From Cliona cf. orientalis (taxonomy: Eukaryota > Porifera > Demospongiae > Clionaida > Clionaidae), in contig OZ005707.1 in the NCBI GenBank assembly GCA_963930775.1, positions 5,270,001 through 5,334,000 on the forward strand: a DNA stretch of 64,000 nucleotides, read 5' to 3'. Numbering within the stretch: position 1 is the stretch's first letter; each line of letters starts with the position of its first letter. Below, piece after piece: positions 11,036-22,700 of the stretch. The notes beneath the pieces are model-generated. The model searched no databases, was not told the DNA's origin, and was given only the letters and a program-made list of their open reading frames with translations. The position numbers were made by a program, and so were the translations under genes.

Positions 11036-11094
11036 ATTTGCAACCAACAGTGGCCTTATGTCATATATACATATTCAACACACACCACATAGTA

Positions 11095-11710
11095 CCGTAT
11101 AGCTCCAAACTGTCGTGGTTCAAAATTTTCGTGAAATTGCTGAAAATCTTATGATTAAAAATTTTCGTGATAAAAATTTCATGATCGCAACATTTTTTCG
11201 TGATTACCACCGCGCCGCAGCACCCGTCATGTTGTCGCTCCACCCACAATATTGCACGTGGCTCGGCGTTGGGCTAGTACAATGCATGCTAATGTGAAGA
11301 GAAAGGAACTAGATGAGACTTATACGGGCCTCTCTTTCTGCCTTTAGCGCCTTCTGATGTCGTCTGTTTCGCCATCTCTTCAACGCGGTTGTTGGCGGAT
11401 TCGATACAAGACGAAGGAATTGTTTGTACAAAGGTCCTTGCGGATTTGGTAGGCAACTTTTGCTCATTTTCAGAAAGTAAGTGTACAGAATCTGTACATT
11501 ATTAGCAGCGATTCAATACTTCATTTCAGACAGTTCATACATTCACTAGTACTGCATGCGTACACATACGTGCTTGCGATGTACCTGTGCACACGGAACG
11601 TAGCCACGCCCACAATAGTACTAACATTTTGTGAGGAAAATTTTCGTGATCAGAAATAAAATCACAAAATTCACGAAAATATTGTGCCATGAAAATTTGG
11701 AGCTATATGG
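11095..11710. mobile_element. TA-flanked MITE interrupting the CUB pseudogene
   Basis: The ends are CCGTATAGCTCCAAA and its mirror TTGGAGCTATATGG, flanked by TA (11,093-11,094 and 11,711-11,712). Unit 2 has the undisturbed TA at the matching place (about 19,759-19,760). The insertion splits the terminal exon of the duplicated CUB gene after its third base. Confidence 0.82.
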
Positions 11711-12380
11711 TATCTGTATAAGAAGCTGCTGATTGCTTTAATCAATAATCACCTTTCGAGTGTTGCTTGGGCGTTGGCTCGGAGGACAGGGTTGCAAGCA
11801 TTTTCAAATTGAATGGCCGTAAGAATTATTTCGTCACCATAATCAACTCCTGCAGCTACAGAGAAAAGAGAGCAAATTTAATTATTATTAGAACTCCTTC
11901 AGTCCTATATTACATTGCACTCCCCTTCCTCCCTCCTACCACCTCCTCCATGAAAGTTCATGCAGAATTTTAGCAGAGGCGTAGGAAGATGATATTTCAT
12001 TGGTTCTTGTATCAGTAAACACCAGTGTCTTGTCAGTGAAATTCACATGGACCTGGTGAGCAGCGTTGATCTTCTCGAAGCGCAGCAGGATATCAGGTGA
12101 CTGGCGCTTCATTCGCTTGAGGTACGTCAGACGCCACTGCCACCTACGGTGCTGGAGAGAGACAATAACCAATAATTTCATAATAATTATCACGTCCGTG
12201 TGCTCATGTGATCAAAATCTCACAAATTCCTCGAGATCACGTTTTCTTCTTCTTCCAGGGCTTTTTCCCTCCATTACTTGTCTGTCCGCGTCAGGCATAG
12301 TGCAACCTATCAATAATTACAATGATCAAGCAGGTATCACATTCGTGACTATGACTACTTCTAGCTACATTGTTGACCCC
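11711..12380 (-). pseudogene. 3' fragment of CUB-A gene (duplicated, broken)
   Basis: This block copies the 3' end of the CUB-A gene in unit 2. Recognisable exons: exon 21 (11,753-11,849, same length and open), part of exon 17 (about 11,991-12,151) and exon 16 with its dibasic RRRKR site (12,224-12,306). Exons 18-20 are missing: sequence jumps at about 11,990 from the counterpart of 20,051 to that of 21,377. Exon 22 is split by a MITE. Exons 1-15 were never included, because the duplication junction lies at about 12,381. It cannot make the full protein. Confidence 0.85.
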
Positions 12381-14229
12381 TACCTGGTTGTGGACCCAAC
12401 CAGAACCTCTTCTGGTCTGGTGTGATCGATCTGGTGGCAGTGATCAGCTGCAGGTGCCCAACCGGTGCAGACGTGGTCTCCTCTGCCAATACTCCATCCT
12501 CAGCCATTATTGACAACATAGGACTGATAAATAATTGGTGTGGCACCTCCAACGTTACATCGAAAGGTGAGCGCATGACTATCATAATATTATTTTATTT
12601 GAGGGTATCTTTTTGAGATAATATTGTTATGGCGTCCAACCGAACATGCCTGATAATAATATTTTTACTTAGATGGAATTGACTATTCAAATGGCTGTCC
12701 ATGTGGAGTGACTGAAGCTTTCTGGGCTCAATTCTCAATACAGTTTGTGTCAGTAGCCAGTGGTACTGTGTTCTATTTGGGTAATGGAGAGAGAGAAGGC
12801 GGTGTCTTTCGACCGGACTCCAACTTTGCACAGTACGAGCTTCCGCAGTTGAGTCCACCGCAAGTGAGTGGAATTGTAGTCATGGTGATACACAGAAAGG
12901 AGAAAGGTACATTAATTTTATTAATAATAATGATATTATGGTAACGGTTGATAATTTATGCTATACAAGGAGTGAGCGAGCGAAGCGAGCTTACTCCTTT
13001 CCGCTGCATAATGATAGTATGCATGTGTGTTTGACGACCTTTACCTACATAATTGTGCGTGCATGCATGAGCAGGAAGCAAGCTAGGACACGTGCACATC
13101 TTGGCTGATCATGTGACTTTGTCAATCAGCTAGCTAGAGAAATACGTTAGTTGTCTTGTAGCCTCATCCCCAGGCCCTTTGAGGGGGAGGAGGAGAAAAG
13201 GCCTGGTACATGTGCTCCGTTACCCTAAGAATCTTAGGGGATCGGATATTGTACACTTTAATCTAAATCTGCCCCGCCAACCTTTTGAAGCAGCTTACTT
13301 TAGTCGTTGCTGGGGTCATAGCCAGTTGTGTCGGTGGGCTATCTGTTGTAACACCCCAATTCCAGGGATGCCAAGAAAGGTAAGTTTTTAGCTTGGGTCA
13401 AATGGCTTCCGGTCACCTCCCACTCGTACGCACATAATAATATACGTACGCACAGACAAATGTAACCTTAGTGTAATGATATAGGTAGCCTCGTACCCAT
13501 GCTCAGGCTCTCCCCTCCAGGTATATACGAGGCTATACATTAAGGTGATAGCAAAACTATTAATCTTGCAAGCACCAATTTGTACACAGATATGGTAAAG
13601 GATCGATAGTTTATACTATCAAGTATATATGTAAACGGATAATATTGGGAAGTTTTGTGAAGGAAACATTATAGTGTGGTCACCTTAAGGTGTGCTGAAT
13701 TTGTGCTAATATCATGAAAATTGATGTGCAACATCATAGGAGAATCGTGTGGAAGTGGTCAGACATTGGCAGATCTGAGGCGCAGAGTCACTGAGCAGAA
13801 ACTTAAATACAACTGTTATGATGTGTTTGGTGATCCAACGAACCAATCGCAGTGGAAGGGTCTCTCAATCTGTGCATCTAGAATCATCACCTCTGAGCAG
13901 CATGGAACTACGCCTGAACTGAATGAGTGTTTCTTGGCTGAAAAAGAAGGTGCTATTCTTTTATCATTATAATAAATTATAATTATTATACACACAATTT
14001 TTATACTTTCCCAGGTACAGCTGTTCCAATTGGCTCAATTATTGTGGGAGGTGTGTTGGGTGGAATTGGTGCTCTTGCAGCTGTTATCATTGTACTGTTG
14101 ATTTTTCTGCTCTTACTAAGGCACAAGTGTTCCATAAAACGATTTTTATTGAATAACAGAATTAGTAATAAAGGATTTGTTTCTACTGTAACTTACAGTA
14201 AATTGTCTGATGAGATAGACTCGGAGTGA
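12381..14229 (+). pseudogene. ADP-ribosyl cyclase A2, 5'-truncated copy
   Basis: Four exons are recognisable: about 12,382-12,566 (partial), 12,673-12,906, 13,740-13,949 and 14,015-14,229. They encode NLFWSGV, INNWCG, EAFWAQFS and YELPQLSP, that is the conserved tryptophans and catalytic-type glutamate, then the transmembrane segment and basic tail seen in A1. No exon with a start codon or signal peptide precedes them: upstream of about 12,381 the sequence is antisense CUB-A, with in-frame TGA and TAG codons. This fits truncation by the duplication junction. All remaining exons are open, so decay is recent or a chimeric transcript exists. Treated as a pseudogene, with transcription unknown. 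Confidence 0.78.
13489..13538. repeat. Small GTAGCCTCGT inverted repeat element
   Basis: TAGCCTCGTACCCA is mirrored by TACGAGGCTA about 50 bp on. Related CCCAGGC/GAGGCTA pieces occur near 750, 9815, 13,157, 37,598, 44,933 and 47,290, indicating a dispersed family. Confidence 0.5.
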
Positions 14230-14386
14230 AATCCACTCATTGCGCATGCGTATAATATGCCGCCTGGGGGCGGGCCCCCGTGGGTTGTTATCATACATAC
14301 GTAGAGGGGTGTGTCGATTTGCTGGGAGATCCCCTTTTTCAGTTCCACTACGTAGTCTATATTATCTATGGTTCCAGCTAGCCGCT

Positions 14387-17300
14387 ATGGGCGTTTCGAG
14401 AGTGTGTCTTGTGCTACTACTGGTAGGGCTGTCGCTCTGCTCGCCAGCTTTCTCCTACAGTCATCATCTGTGGAAGCGCCAGAATGGTGCCATGTGTGAT
14501 CCTACTCCAGCCAACCTTCGACAATCCTTTGAAACAAATTGCACTGGGCTGGAGGTGGATAACGCCACCTGCGATCGAGCTTGGATGGCTTTCACTAGGG
14601 CGTTTGCACGCCGAAACCCGACTACAGTTATGGCCAGGTTAGTTTCTAGTCTCGCAAGCCAGACCCTCACACTCCACAGCGTTTTAGTTCTTTCAGGAAA
14701 AACACGCGGAGGGAGGGTCTGGCCCACTGCCTATACCCGTTTGGATCCAGCCAGACAAGATGTTGTCTGGCCAATCAGATTCGTGGAAAATATGATTACG
14801 TCACGTTCAATGTTTACCCTGCGTATAGCTGGTGAACGGCGAGATTTTTTGGAAGTTGACTTACCGTTTGGGCATTTTCTAGTATCGAAAAAGTAGCGTC
14901 GCTTGTTCAAGTTGTTTCTTTGTGCTTCCGTGGCTACCATTTTCGAGCGAGATTTTGAATTACATCACGCAGTTGAACGTCATGTGTCGAAATGTTACGA
15001 AATCATGGATCCAAACGGGCATAGGCAGTGGGCCAGACCCTCCCCCCGCGTGTTTATCCTGAAAGAACTAAACGCTGCGGAGTGTGAGGGTCTGGCTTGC
15101 GAGACTAGTTAGTTTCAGGGGCTGCATGGATGAAATGGGTGGCTAGCCGCATAATACTGGCAGAGAACCCCTCAATGTACTCACCCCACTCTTGCGGATT
15201 GCATTGCATAGTTCCGAGTACTAAACGGCAGTACATTTCAGTATGAAATGTGACCTGCTACAAGAAAAGGGACCGTTCATGGTAGTATGAAACACCACCA
15301 ATTTTTATCAGGCATAATGGCTAGTTTGCTTCCTACAGATGTAGTAGTGAGTATACTTGTATCAGTGTATACATGCTTTCTACGCTAACGTGTGAAGGAA
15401 TTTTAATGAGATGTAAATGATATTCAGCGCCCTTTCAGGAAGTTCCGGCCAGGTTCCTGTCACGCCCATTGGTGGGAATAAAATGTATTACGCTCTATGG
15501 GAGTAGCATGCATTTTGGAGGCTGCACAGAGTTTCAGGTTAGGTACAGAGAAACGGCGCTAGCTACGGTATTCTAGGGTGCCGTACACTATGTAGCTGAG
15601 GCGCTTTTTTGAGAGAGCTACTATTCGCTTGGTTAGCGCGATAAATGCGTGCTACTCCCATAGGGCGTAATACATTTTATTCCCACCAATGGGCGTGACA
15701 GGAACCTGGCCGGAACTTCCTGAAAGGGCGCTGAATATTATTTGCATCTCATTAAAATTCCTTCACACGTTAGCGTAGAAAGCATGTATAGACACCAACA
15801 TAGAGTGGATACACCTACAGTACATTATCTAGAGACGATGTTTTAACATCAATGGGGCGAGCCTCCGCGAACCCCACACAAGACGAAATACAAATGATTT
15901 GGTATACATATCGGAATTTATGATTGACTCGAGGGAGAAACAGTCACTTGTTTTTAGGGCCTTGAATTTGGAGTCTCACATAGACACTCTGCACTCAAAA
16001 TGTTTCACGTACTCTGCCTGCCTAGAATGACATAAATTTTCTCTGTAGTCTTTCTCCCCCTCAGTCTGAGTTTCTGCAGCTCTCCTTGTGAAATTTCAGA
16101 TATCTGTTTCTGTATTTTCTCAGTCTTTCTTCTTTTTAGTTCCTTGATGACATGTGAGCTTGCCCTCTTCAAGTGTTCGCTCCTGTGTCCCCTTAGTCGT
16201 GTGTGCATGCGCGTAGTGGAAAACTATTGCGGCATATCGTTGAAATAGAAGACAGGTATATACGGAATGATGGACGGCAGATATATATATATTATTATAT
16301 ATACAAACGGAAAATCTCGATTGATATCACTTGTGTGGGGCTCGCTTCGGCTCGCCCCAATTATACAATGTATACACACTCACAGCTGGTCATATTAATT
16401 TTAGTGATGTGGATCAGAGCGATTGAGAGGCCAGAGAGTTAAAAGAATTATTAATCAAAGTGCTGCGCTAGGGCAAGCGATTGAGTATCAAATCTACATA
16501 GCTCTACGTGCTCAGAGCTTACATCCATGCTCTTCTATAACTTTAGTCACAGTAGTGATATAATATTATAGGTATTCACAACAGTATACATTTACTGAAT
16601 TCTCCAATTTCCTAGATGTAGTATATATAAGCATGCCTCTCATGCTGCACATTCCGTAGTAGCACATGTGTATGATACTATAGTATACAACATGAATAAA
16701 CGCTAGACTAAGTATTGCAACCACTGTGATGTTATTCAGATGAAGCATAACAGTTTAATCATTGCCATACTATACTGTATGTACTCAGCTACAAGTACAT
16801 GTGTACTCTCCCTAATACAGCCTTGATAATAATCATTGTACATAGGCGTAGGAATGGGGGGGGGGGGGGGGGGGGGGCTGACAGATTGCTGGCCAGAGAG
16901 CCCAAAATACAGCCTATCAACAGATATTTCACAGGCCTGACTGAGTCAACTTATAAAATTTCATGAATAAAACAGCTAAATAGTATGCTCTACTTGACTT
17001 ACTGCTCGTTCTACAGCCAGGAAACCTCTTGCCTCACTTGTAACACAGCCTCGTTGATGCAAAAATGGGCGTGGTTCGAAAGAAATGTGGGTGTGATAAA
17101 AAAAATCGCGCGCGCTTCGTGTGTTGCTATCTTTTGGCCCCTCCAACCTTATACATGTTCCTACGCCTATGCTGTATATTTTGGTATTGTATATTATGTT
17201 GTCAATGTATACCTTTCTGGTTGGCAGTGACTATGACCGCTATTTTGAAGTTCTACCAATTGTAGTTGGGCGCAGTCAAAGCCTGTTCTGGTCTGGTGTT

Positions 17301-18514
17301 CTGGAGCTGGTGGAAATGGTGAGCTGCATGTGCTCCGGGGGGGCAAATGTGGTCTCATCTGCAAACACACCATCCTCGGCAATATTCAACGGCATTGGGA
17401 ACATAAACTGGTGTGGTACAACTGATTCTTCATCAAATGGTGAGTCTCAGAATGATATTATAGTGAATAGCTACTTAAAATAGACCAGAGTTTCAAGCTT
17501 GGTGCGGCAGCTTAAAGGTGCATTAACAATTTACGATAATATAGCTCTACATACTCTCATAAATATATAGCATGGCCAGGCCCACTTTCGTAGCTGTTTA
17601 TACAAGAAGTTGTAACTTGTAACGGGACTGGCTCATCAATCCTAAATGGGTAATGTCACCTCTCTAAATGAATAGAGAGTATTGGCGGGATCTAGAGAGG
17701 TACGTACCAACAGTGGATGGGGATGAGAAACGTCAGTATAGGGATTCTAATGCTTTTATAAGCGGTGTTCTCAATGCACTGTTGATCTTTTCACTATGAT
17801 TGTTATCAGTGTATGAAAAACAGTTATTATTCACGGTACACTGTTTACTTCTGCAGATGGTATTGATACCACTAATCAATGCCCTTGCAGTGTGACTACC
17901 GCCTTCTGGGCCAGCTTCTCCATTAATTTTGCACTGTCAGCTCAAGGGACTGCTTTCTTCCTGGGATATGGAGAGAAAGAAAATGGTGCTTTTCAGACGT
18001 CTTCGTTCTTTTCTCAGCATGAGCTACCAAATTTGAGCCCTCCACGTGTGACAGAGGTCGTCGTTATGGTGGTTACAAACAGGACAGGAGAATCATGTGG
18101 AAATGGCACCTTGGTGACACTCCAGGAGAGAATATTGGCTAGAAACTTGAAGTTTAGCTGCTATGACGTCTTCGGAAATCCAACAGTAACTTCCCAAGTG
18201 GATGCACTGTCTGTTTGTGCTTCCAAAATTATCACAGCCAAGCAGAATGGTATGGTTTAAGATCAACCAAGGTCTCACCATGCAAATATCTATTGATTTA
18301 CAAACAGGTGCCATACCAGCTCCGGATAATTGCTTTGCTTTGAGAATTACGAGTGGAGTAGGTTAGTGTATATAAAGTCTAGCTTCCCAATGATATTATT
18401 ATTAGCAATGAAATTATCGATTTTTTTTTTACAGGTGTAGCCGTGCCTCAAATATTTGCCCTGATTGGTAGCCTGCTGTTGGTGGTTGCCACTCTGCTTG
18501 TGATCAACAACTGA
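14387..18514 (+). CDS. ADP-ribosyl cyclase B2, GPI-anchored type
   Basis: Five exons (14,387-14,637, 17,228-17,439, 17,857-18,249, 18,308-18,361, 18,435-18,514) have exactly the lengths of the B1 exons and give 329 residues. Signal peptide, FWSGV, NINWCG, TAFW, HELPNL and the short hydrophobic GPI-type C-terminus are all kept. In the 393 bp third exon I count 10 differences from B1. The TLEDT acidic motif of CD38 is replaced by ANT, as in B1. Intron 1 has grown from 891 bp in B1 to 2590 bp through four inverted-repeat insertions. Both copies look functional, so this is a recent gene duplication. Confidence 0.88.
14647..15107. mobile_element. MULE-type MITE in B2 intron 1
   Basis: TAGTCTCGCAAGCCAGACCC begins inverted repeats running at least 29 bp and continuing imperfectly for more than 100 bp. 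A 9 bp direct repeat GTTAGTTTC flanks the element (14,638-14,646 and 15,108-15,116). B1 has one GTTAGTTTC at the same place (1837-1845). Nine-base duplications are typical of Mutator-like elements. Confidence 0.85.
15368..15790. mobile_element. Large near-perfect palindrome in B2 intron 1
   Basis: Arms of about 145 bp start TATACATGCTTTCTACGC and mirror each other almost exactly around a centre of about 130 bp. B1 lacks the insertion. It is a foldback or MITE-type element with no coding content. Confidence 0.8.
15853..16359. mobile_element. TIR element with TGGGGCGAGC ends in B2 intron 1
   Basis: TGGGGCGAGCC and CGCGAACCCCACACAAG at the left are mirrored by CTTGTGTGGGGCTCGC and GGCTCGCCCCA at the right. 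It is absent from B1. Confidence 0.72.
16843..17169. mobile_element. TIR element with poly-G tract in B2 intron 1
   Basis: TAGGCGTAGGAA is mirrored by TTCCTACGCCTA. A run of 23 G follows the left end. It is absent from B1. The GGCGTAGGAA end resembles those at 20,035 and, more loosely, 20,859, so they may form one family. Confidence 0.7.
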
Positions 18515-18798
18515 TAGTAATTATCACTATTAATTTTTTTCTAAGTGTGTGGGAGTATTTTCTTTTTTTCTATTTAGCTGAAATAGGCTCACTAGTACAT
18601 TAATAGTAACTGTCTAGAGTCCCTGGCAAGTGTGTTGCCATGATTGAAAGTGCAAAGCACGTATGAATAATAATTAGGAGATTTAATAGAAGTGTATAAT
18701 ATTAATTGTTATTCAGCCACAGTCACTGTGGTGGTGTGCACACGTAGAAACTATAGATTCAAATAGAGGCTGATCATGAATTGCATGCATTATGTATA

Positions 18799-18847
18799 CC
18801 TTAGATGATTTCCATCAAGCTCTAGAGCAGGTGGAAATCATCTAAGG
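18799..18847. repeat. 16 bp perfect inverted repeat at the unit 2 counterpart of the 3.4 kb insertion
   Basis: CCTTAGATGATTTCCA and its exact mirror are separated by 17 bases including GCTCTAGAGC. In unit 1 only the left half remains (4189-4204), and the 3.4 kb composite begins within the centre. Confidence 0.6.
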
Positions 18848-19026
18848 TACTTGGTATTAATTCTTACTGTATATACCAGTGCTTCACCATACAGGCACTG
18901 TACACTGATTAATAATTGTGGGCTAGGGTAGCTCTGTTTTGTTAGTTTTTGAACACGACTTGATTATGGATGCTCTACTGGAGATAGAATGGTCTCAGTG
19001 ACATTAAATGTTATTACCATAGTAAC

Positions 19027-19147
19027 ATAAACACCCAGAAATTTATGATCCTGTCCTGATACATATAATAATATTATTATGGTACAGGGTCGATTCAATA
19101 CGTATCATTTTCGATCCCGATTTGAGAAGCTATTTCTGGGTGTGTAT
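19027..19147. mobile_element. Unit 2 copy of the ACACCCAGAAAT element
   Basis: Same termini and flanks as 7793-7907. It therefore predates the duplication. Confidence 0.6.
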
Positions 19148-19729
19148 TATACCCAAGACTGTTAGGTAAATCTCAGGATGCATGGCTTAGTAGCAGTTTC
19201 AATAAATTTAAACAGTCATACATATCATATTGGATAATTATTACCTATGCACAGAATGTGCCGTATTTATGCTAGCATGATCTAAATTTAGTGTGGAGTG
19301 CGTGACGACCTTTACCAGAAAATCACACAAATTTAAAATCGTTTTTTAGCTTGCGTTCTATTAGCATAAACATAGTACATAATAATATACAATGTTATAA
19401 TTAAATCTTTGTCATAAAACATCGGCGACTCATAACAATTATCAAATATCAAGATTAATTTTAGTCTAGTTATGGTACTAGAGTGGGTGTCCCATGCCTG
19501 ATCCCGTGGGTGACGGCGTCGTCATAAGGTTTGCACTGTAAAGTAGGCAAGAAAGAGCTAGTGAAGTAGAAGAAGCAGATAGTGTATAAGCTGTGAGATT
19601 CTACATACATGAATACCTTGCCCCAAAAGCCGTTACGCTGTACTATAATATACAGTGGAGTATAGGATAATAATTATCTCTCCTTCCCTTTCTAGGTCTT
19701 GGTAACACCATGATAATAATATTATTATG

Positions 19730-22700
19730 TCATACATATTCAACACACACCACGCAGTATCTGTATAAGAAGCTGCTGCTTGCTTTAATCAATTATTAAT
19801 CACCTTTCGAGTGTAGCTTGGGCGTTGGCTCGGAGGACAGGGTTGCAAGCATTTTGAAATTCAAGGGCCGTACGAATTATCTCTTCATCATAATTAATTC
19901 CTGCAGCTACATAGAAAAGAGCAAATTTTAATTATTATTAGCTACTCCTGAACTATTGGCACACATAGCCATTGCACTCCCCTTCCTCCCTCCTACCACC
20001 TCCTCCATGAAAGTTCATGCAGAATTTTAGCAGAGGCGTAGGAAGATGATTTGGTAAATGGCCGGGAGCTCTGGTGCCTATGTTTACACCAATTGATAAT
20101 TAAACACTTCAGAGTGAAGTATGACATTGTGTTCCACTCAGAAATTTCATGGGTGCACCAGCACCCAGTGCACCCATGCTTCCTACGCCAGTGTTTAGGA
20201 AGCTGTAACTCAAATGAAAATGTTTACATAGGGCTAATGTGTCATGAGATAGAATATCACATGACAAACCTGGTTCTGCTTGTCTCTTTCCTCTCAATGG
20301 AGGCAGTCCAATTTCCTCTGGGACTGGCTCGGGGGGAAGGAGAAAGTCCGTGGGGAGTGTCTCATTCTCCAGGGTTATCGCATCAAACTGTCCATTGGTC
20401 AGACGGTCGATAACTGCAGACTCGTTTGCATTCGGGAGAAGACCCTATGTAATGATATAATTTCCATGACAACTGAATGTTTACATGTACTCAGTCCCTG
20501 GACCTTAGTGCTCATGGATCGTTTCTACATTGCACACAGAAGCTCATGGGCAACACTGAAAGGCAGGGGAAATATATAAAGTAGTCTATTGGAGTGCTCA
20601 GACTAGATGCCCATAGGCACACTGTACACACGTGCTAGTAGAGGGTGAATCTTGCACATCATCTTGTGGTTGCCCACAAAAACTTGGTGTGCAGCTGTTC
20701 TACTCTACAGGAATTTACCCTTGGATCAATCACAAACAACTGGAAGTAGGCATGACGACCAACAATGATCATAGGTCCTGCAAAAACAAAAAATGAACAA
20801 GTGCTGAAAGCAAGTACCATAATATCTTATATGCTGCTCTAGCTGGTGCATATGTACGCACTGGCGTAAGAAGCAGGGGGGCTGGGGGGGGGGGGGGGCT
20901 GTAGCCCCCCCATCTTGTCAACCAAGTGGGCCTAAACCTAGGAAGATATTTATTCTACTAGGCCTTGATATCTTCAGATTTGTGATGTAAAGTCTACTTT
21001 ACAGCCAAATTAGCGTAATAATGGGCATGGTTTGAGGCGTATTGTGTGATCCAAAAAAATTTTTGTGCGCTTTGCACACAATTTTATTTACAGCCCCCCT
21101 GTTCAAAAACATCTTCTTTCGCCACTGGTACGTGGTTAAATAAACTAACTCACCTGGTCCAGGGAATGGAATAAGCCTGTCTTTGTCCTTGGCCTCCTCA
21201 CGAAACTCTTCAATATCTCCCAAAGCATTAAACGTATGGAGAAACAAAATGTCTTCAACTCTATAAATATTGCAGCCAGTATATTATAATAATATGTGCA
21301 TGCATGGTCATGCAAGGCGTAGCTACTGAATCACACATGTGCTGAACAAAATCAGAGCCTACGTAGATACCTCCGAAATATTTCATTGGTTCTTGTATCA
21401 GTAAACACCAGTGTCTTGTCAGTGAAATTCACGTGGACCTGGTGAGCAACGTTGATCTTCTCGAAGCGCAGCAGGATATCAGGTGACTGGCGCTTCATTC
21501 GCTTGAGGTACGTCAGATGCCACTGCCACATACGGTGCTGAAGAGAGACAATAACCAATAATTTCATAATAATTATCACGTCCGTGTGCTCATGTGATCA
21601 AAATCTCACAAATTCCTCGAGATCACGTTTTCTTCTTCTTCCAGGGCTTTCTCCCTCCATTACTTGTCCGTCCGCGTCAGGCATAGTGCAACCTATCAAT
21701 AATTACAGTGATTGAGCAGGTATCACATTCGCGACTGTGACAACTTCTAGCTACATGGTTGACCCCTATGTACCTGCTGGTGGATCTGCCTGCCTGAAGC
21801 AAATCACTGTGGCTCGAAAACCACTGCGACGAACACTTGGGCTTGTGCGAAACTTAGCAATGAACGAACCTGCACAAGCATGTAGTAGTGATTTAAGTTT
21901 ATTATGCTGTCATTAATTTAATAATCATACCCAGGTCTAACTGATCAGAGTTTGCCTCAGTATCGGTGCCACAACTTTCTGACGTGCCAAATGGAGTTCT
22001 GTCCACTGTCAGGTAGTCAACACACCTGGAGTTATATTATTATCAGTATTCTCCCTAGCATACCTAAGGCATGTTGGCCCAACAAGCCTTCAGTACAGAA
22101 ATTCCCTTTGATGTGGGAATTGGATAACTGCAAAGCTTTTATGTGGCTACAACTCCACATACACCATGACCTCCTATCATGCCTTAAATTTGCTTGGGGA
22201 GAACACTGATTATTTGTATAAGCTTGCAAAGTTGAGTGATATCTGTTATAATTCTTCTCGCTGTATATAATAATACCTGTCAAGACAAGTCGGTGGTTCC
22301 ATGTCAGCAGAGGTGAGATTAAAGAAAGCTATGTGATTAGGTGGACATTGAACATTGTAGGTCACCAATTGTTGATTTCCATACCTATAATACGTGGACA
22401 ATATTATTATTATGCAATTTTAATGGCATTATCTCTTGGTTCCTGGCATATCAGTACACAACTGGATGGTACACACAATCAGGCGCAGTGCATTAGGTAC
22501 ACACCCACCCGTCCATACTCACACACACACATACACACTTAACCACAGCAGTCCATGAATGTCCGTAATCATAAAAAAATTATTGCTACGATATGTATAC
22601 TGTGTAGTGGGAAATTTTCGAGGGAAAAAACTTTTTCAGATCGGTAGGAAAGGAGCATTTCACGGAGAAAACTTTTGTGGAATGTTAAAACTGGTCGCAT

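Noticed and set aside
14240-14896. 218-codon open frame through B2 exon 1
   Set aside because: Extends upstream of the conserved ATG and reads through the donor into a MULE-like element; B1 has a different downstream reading.
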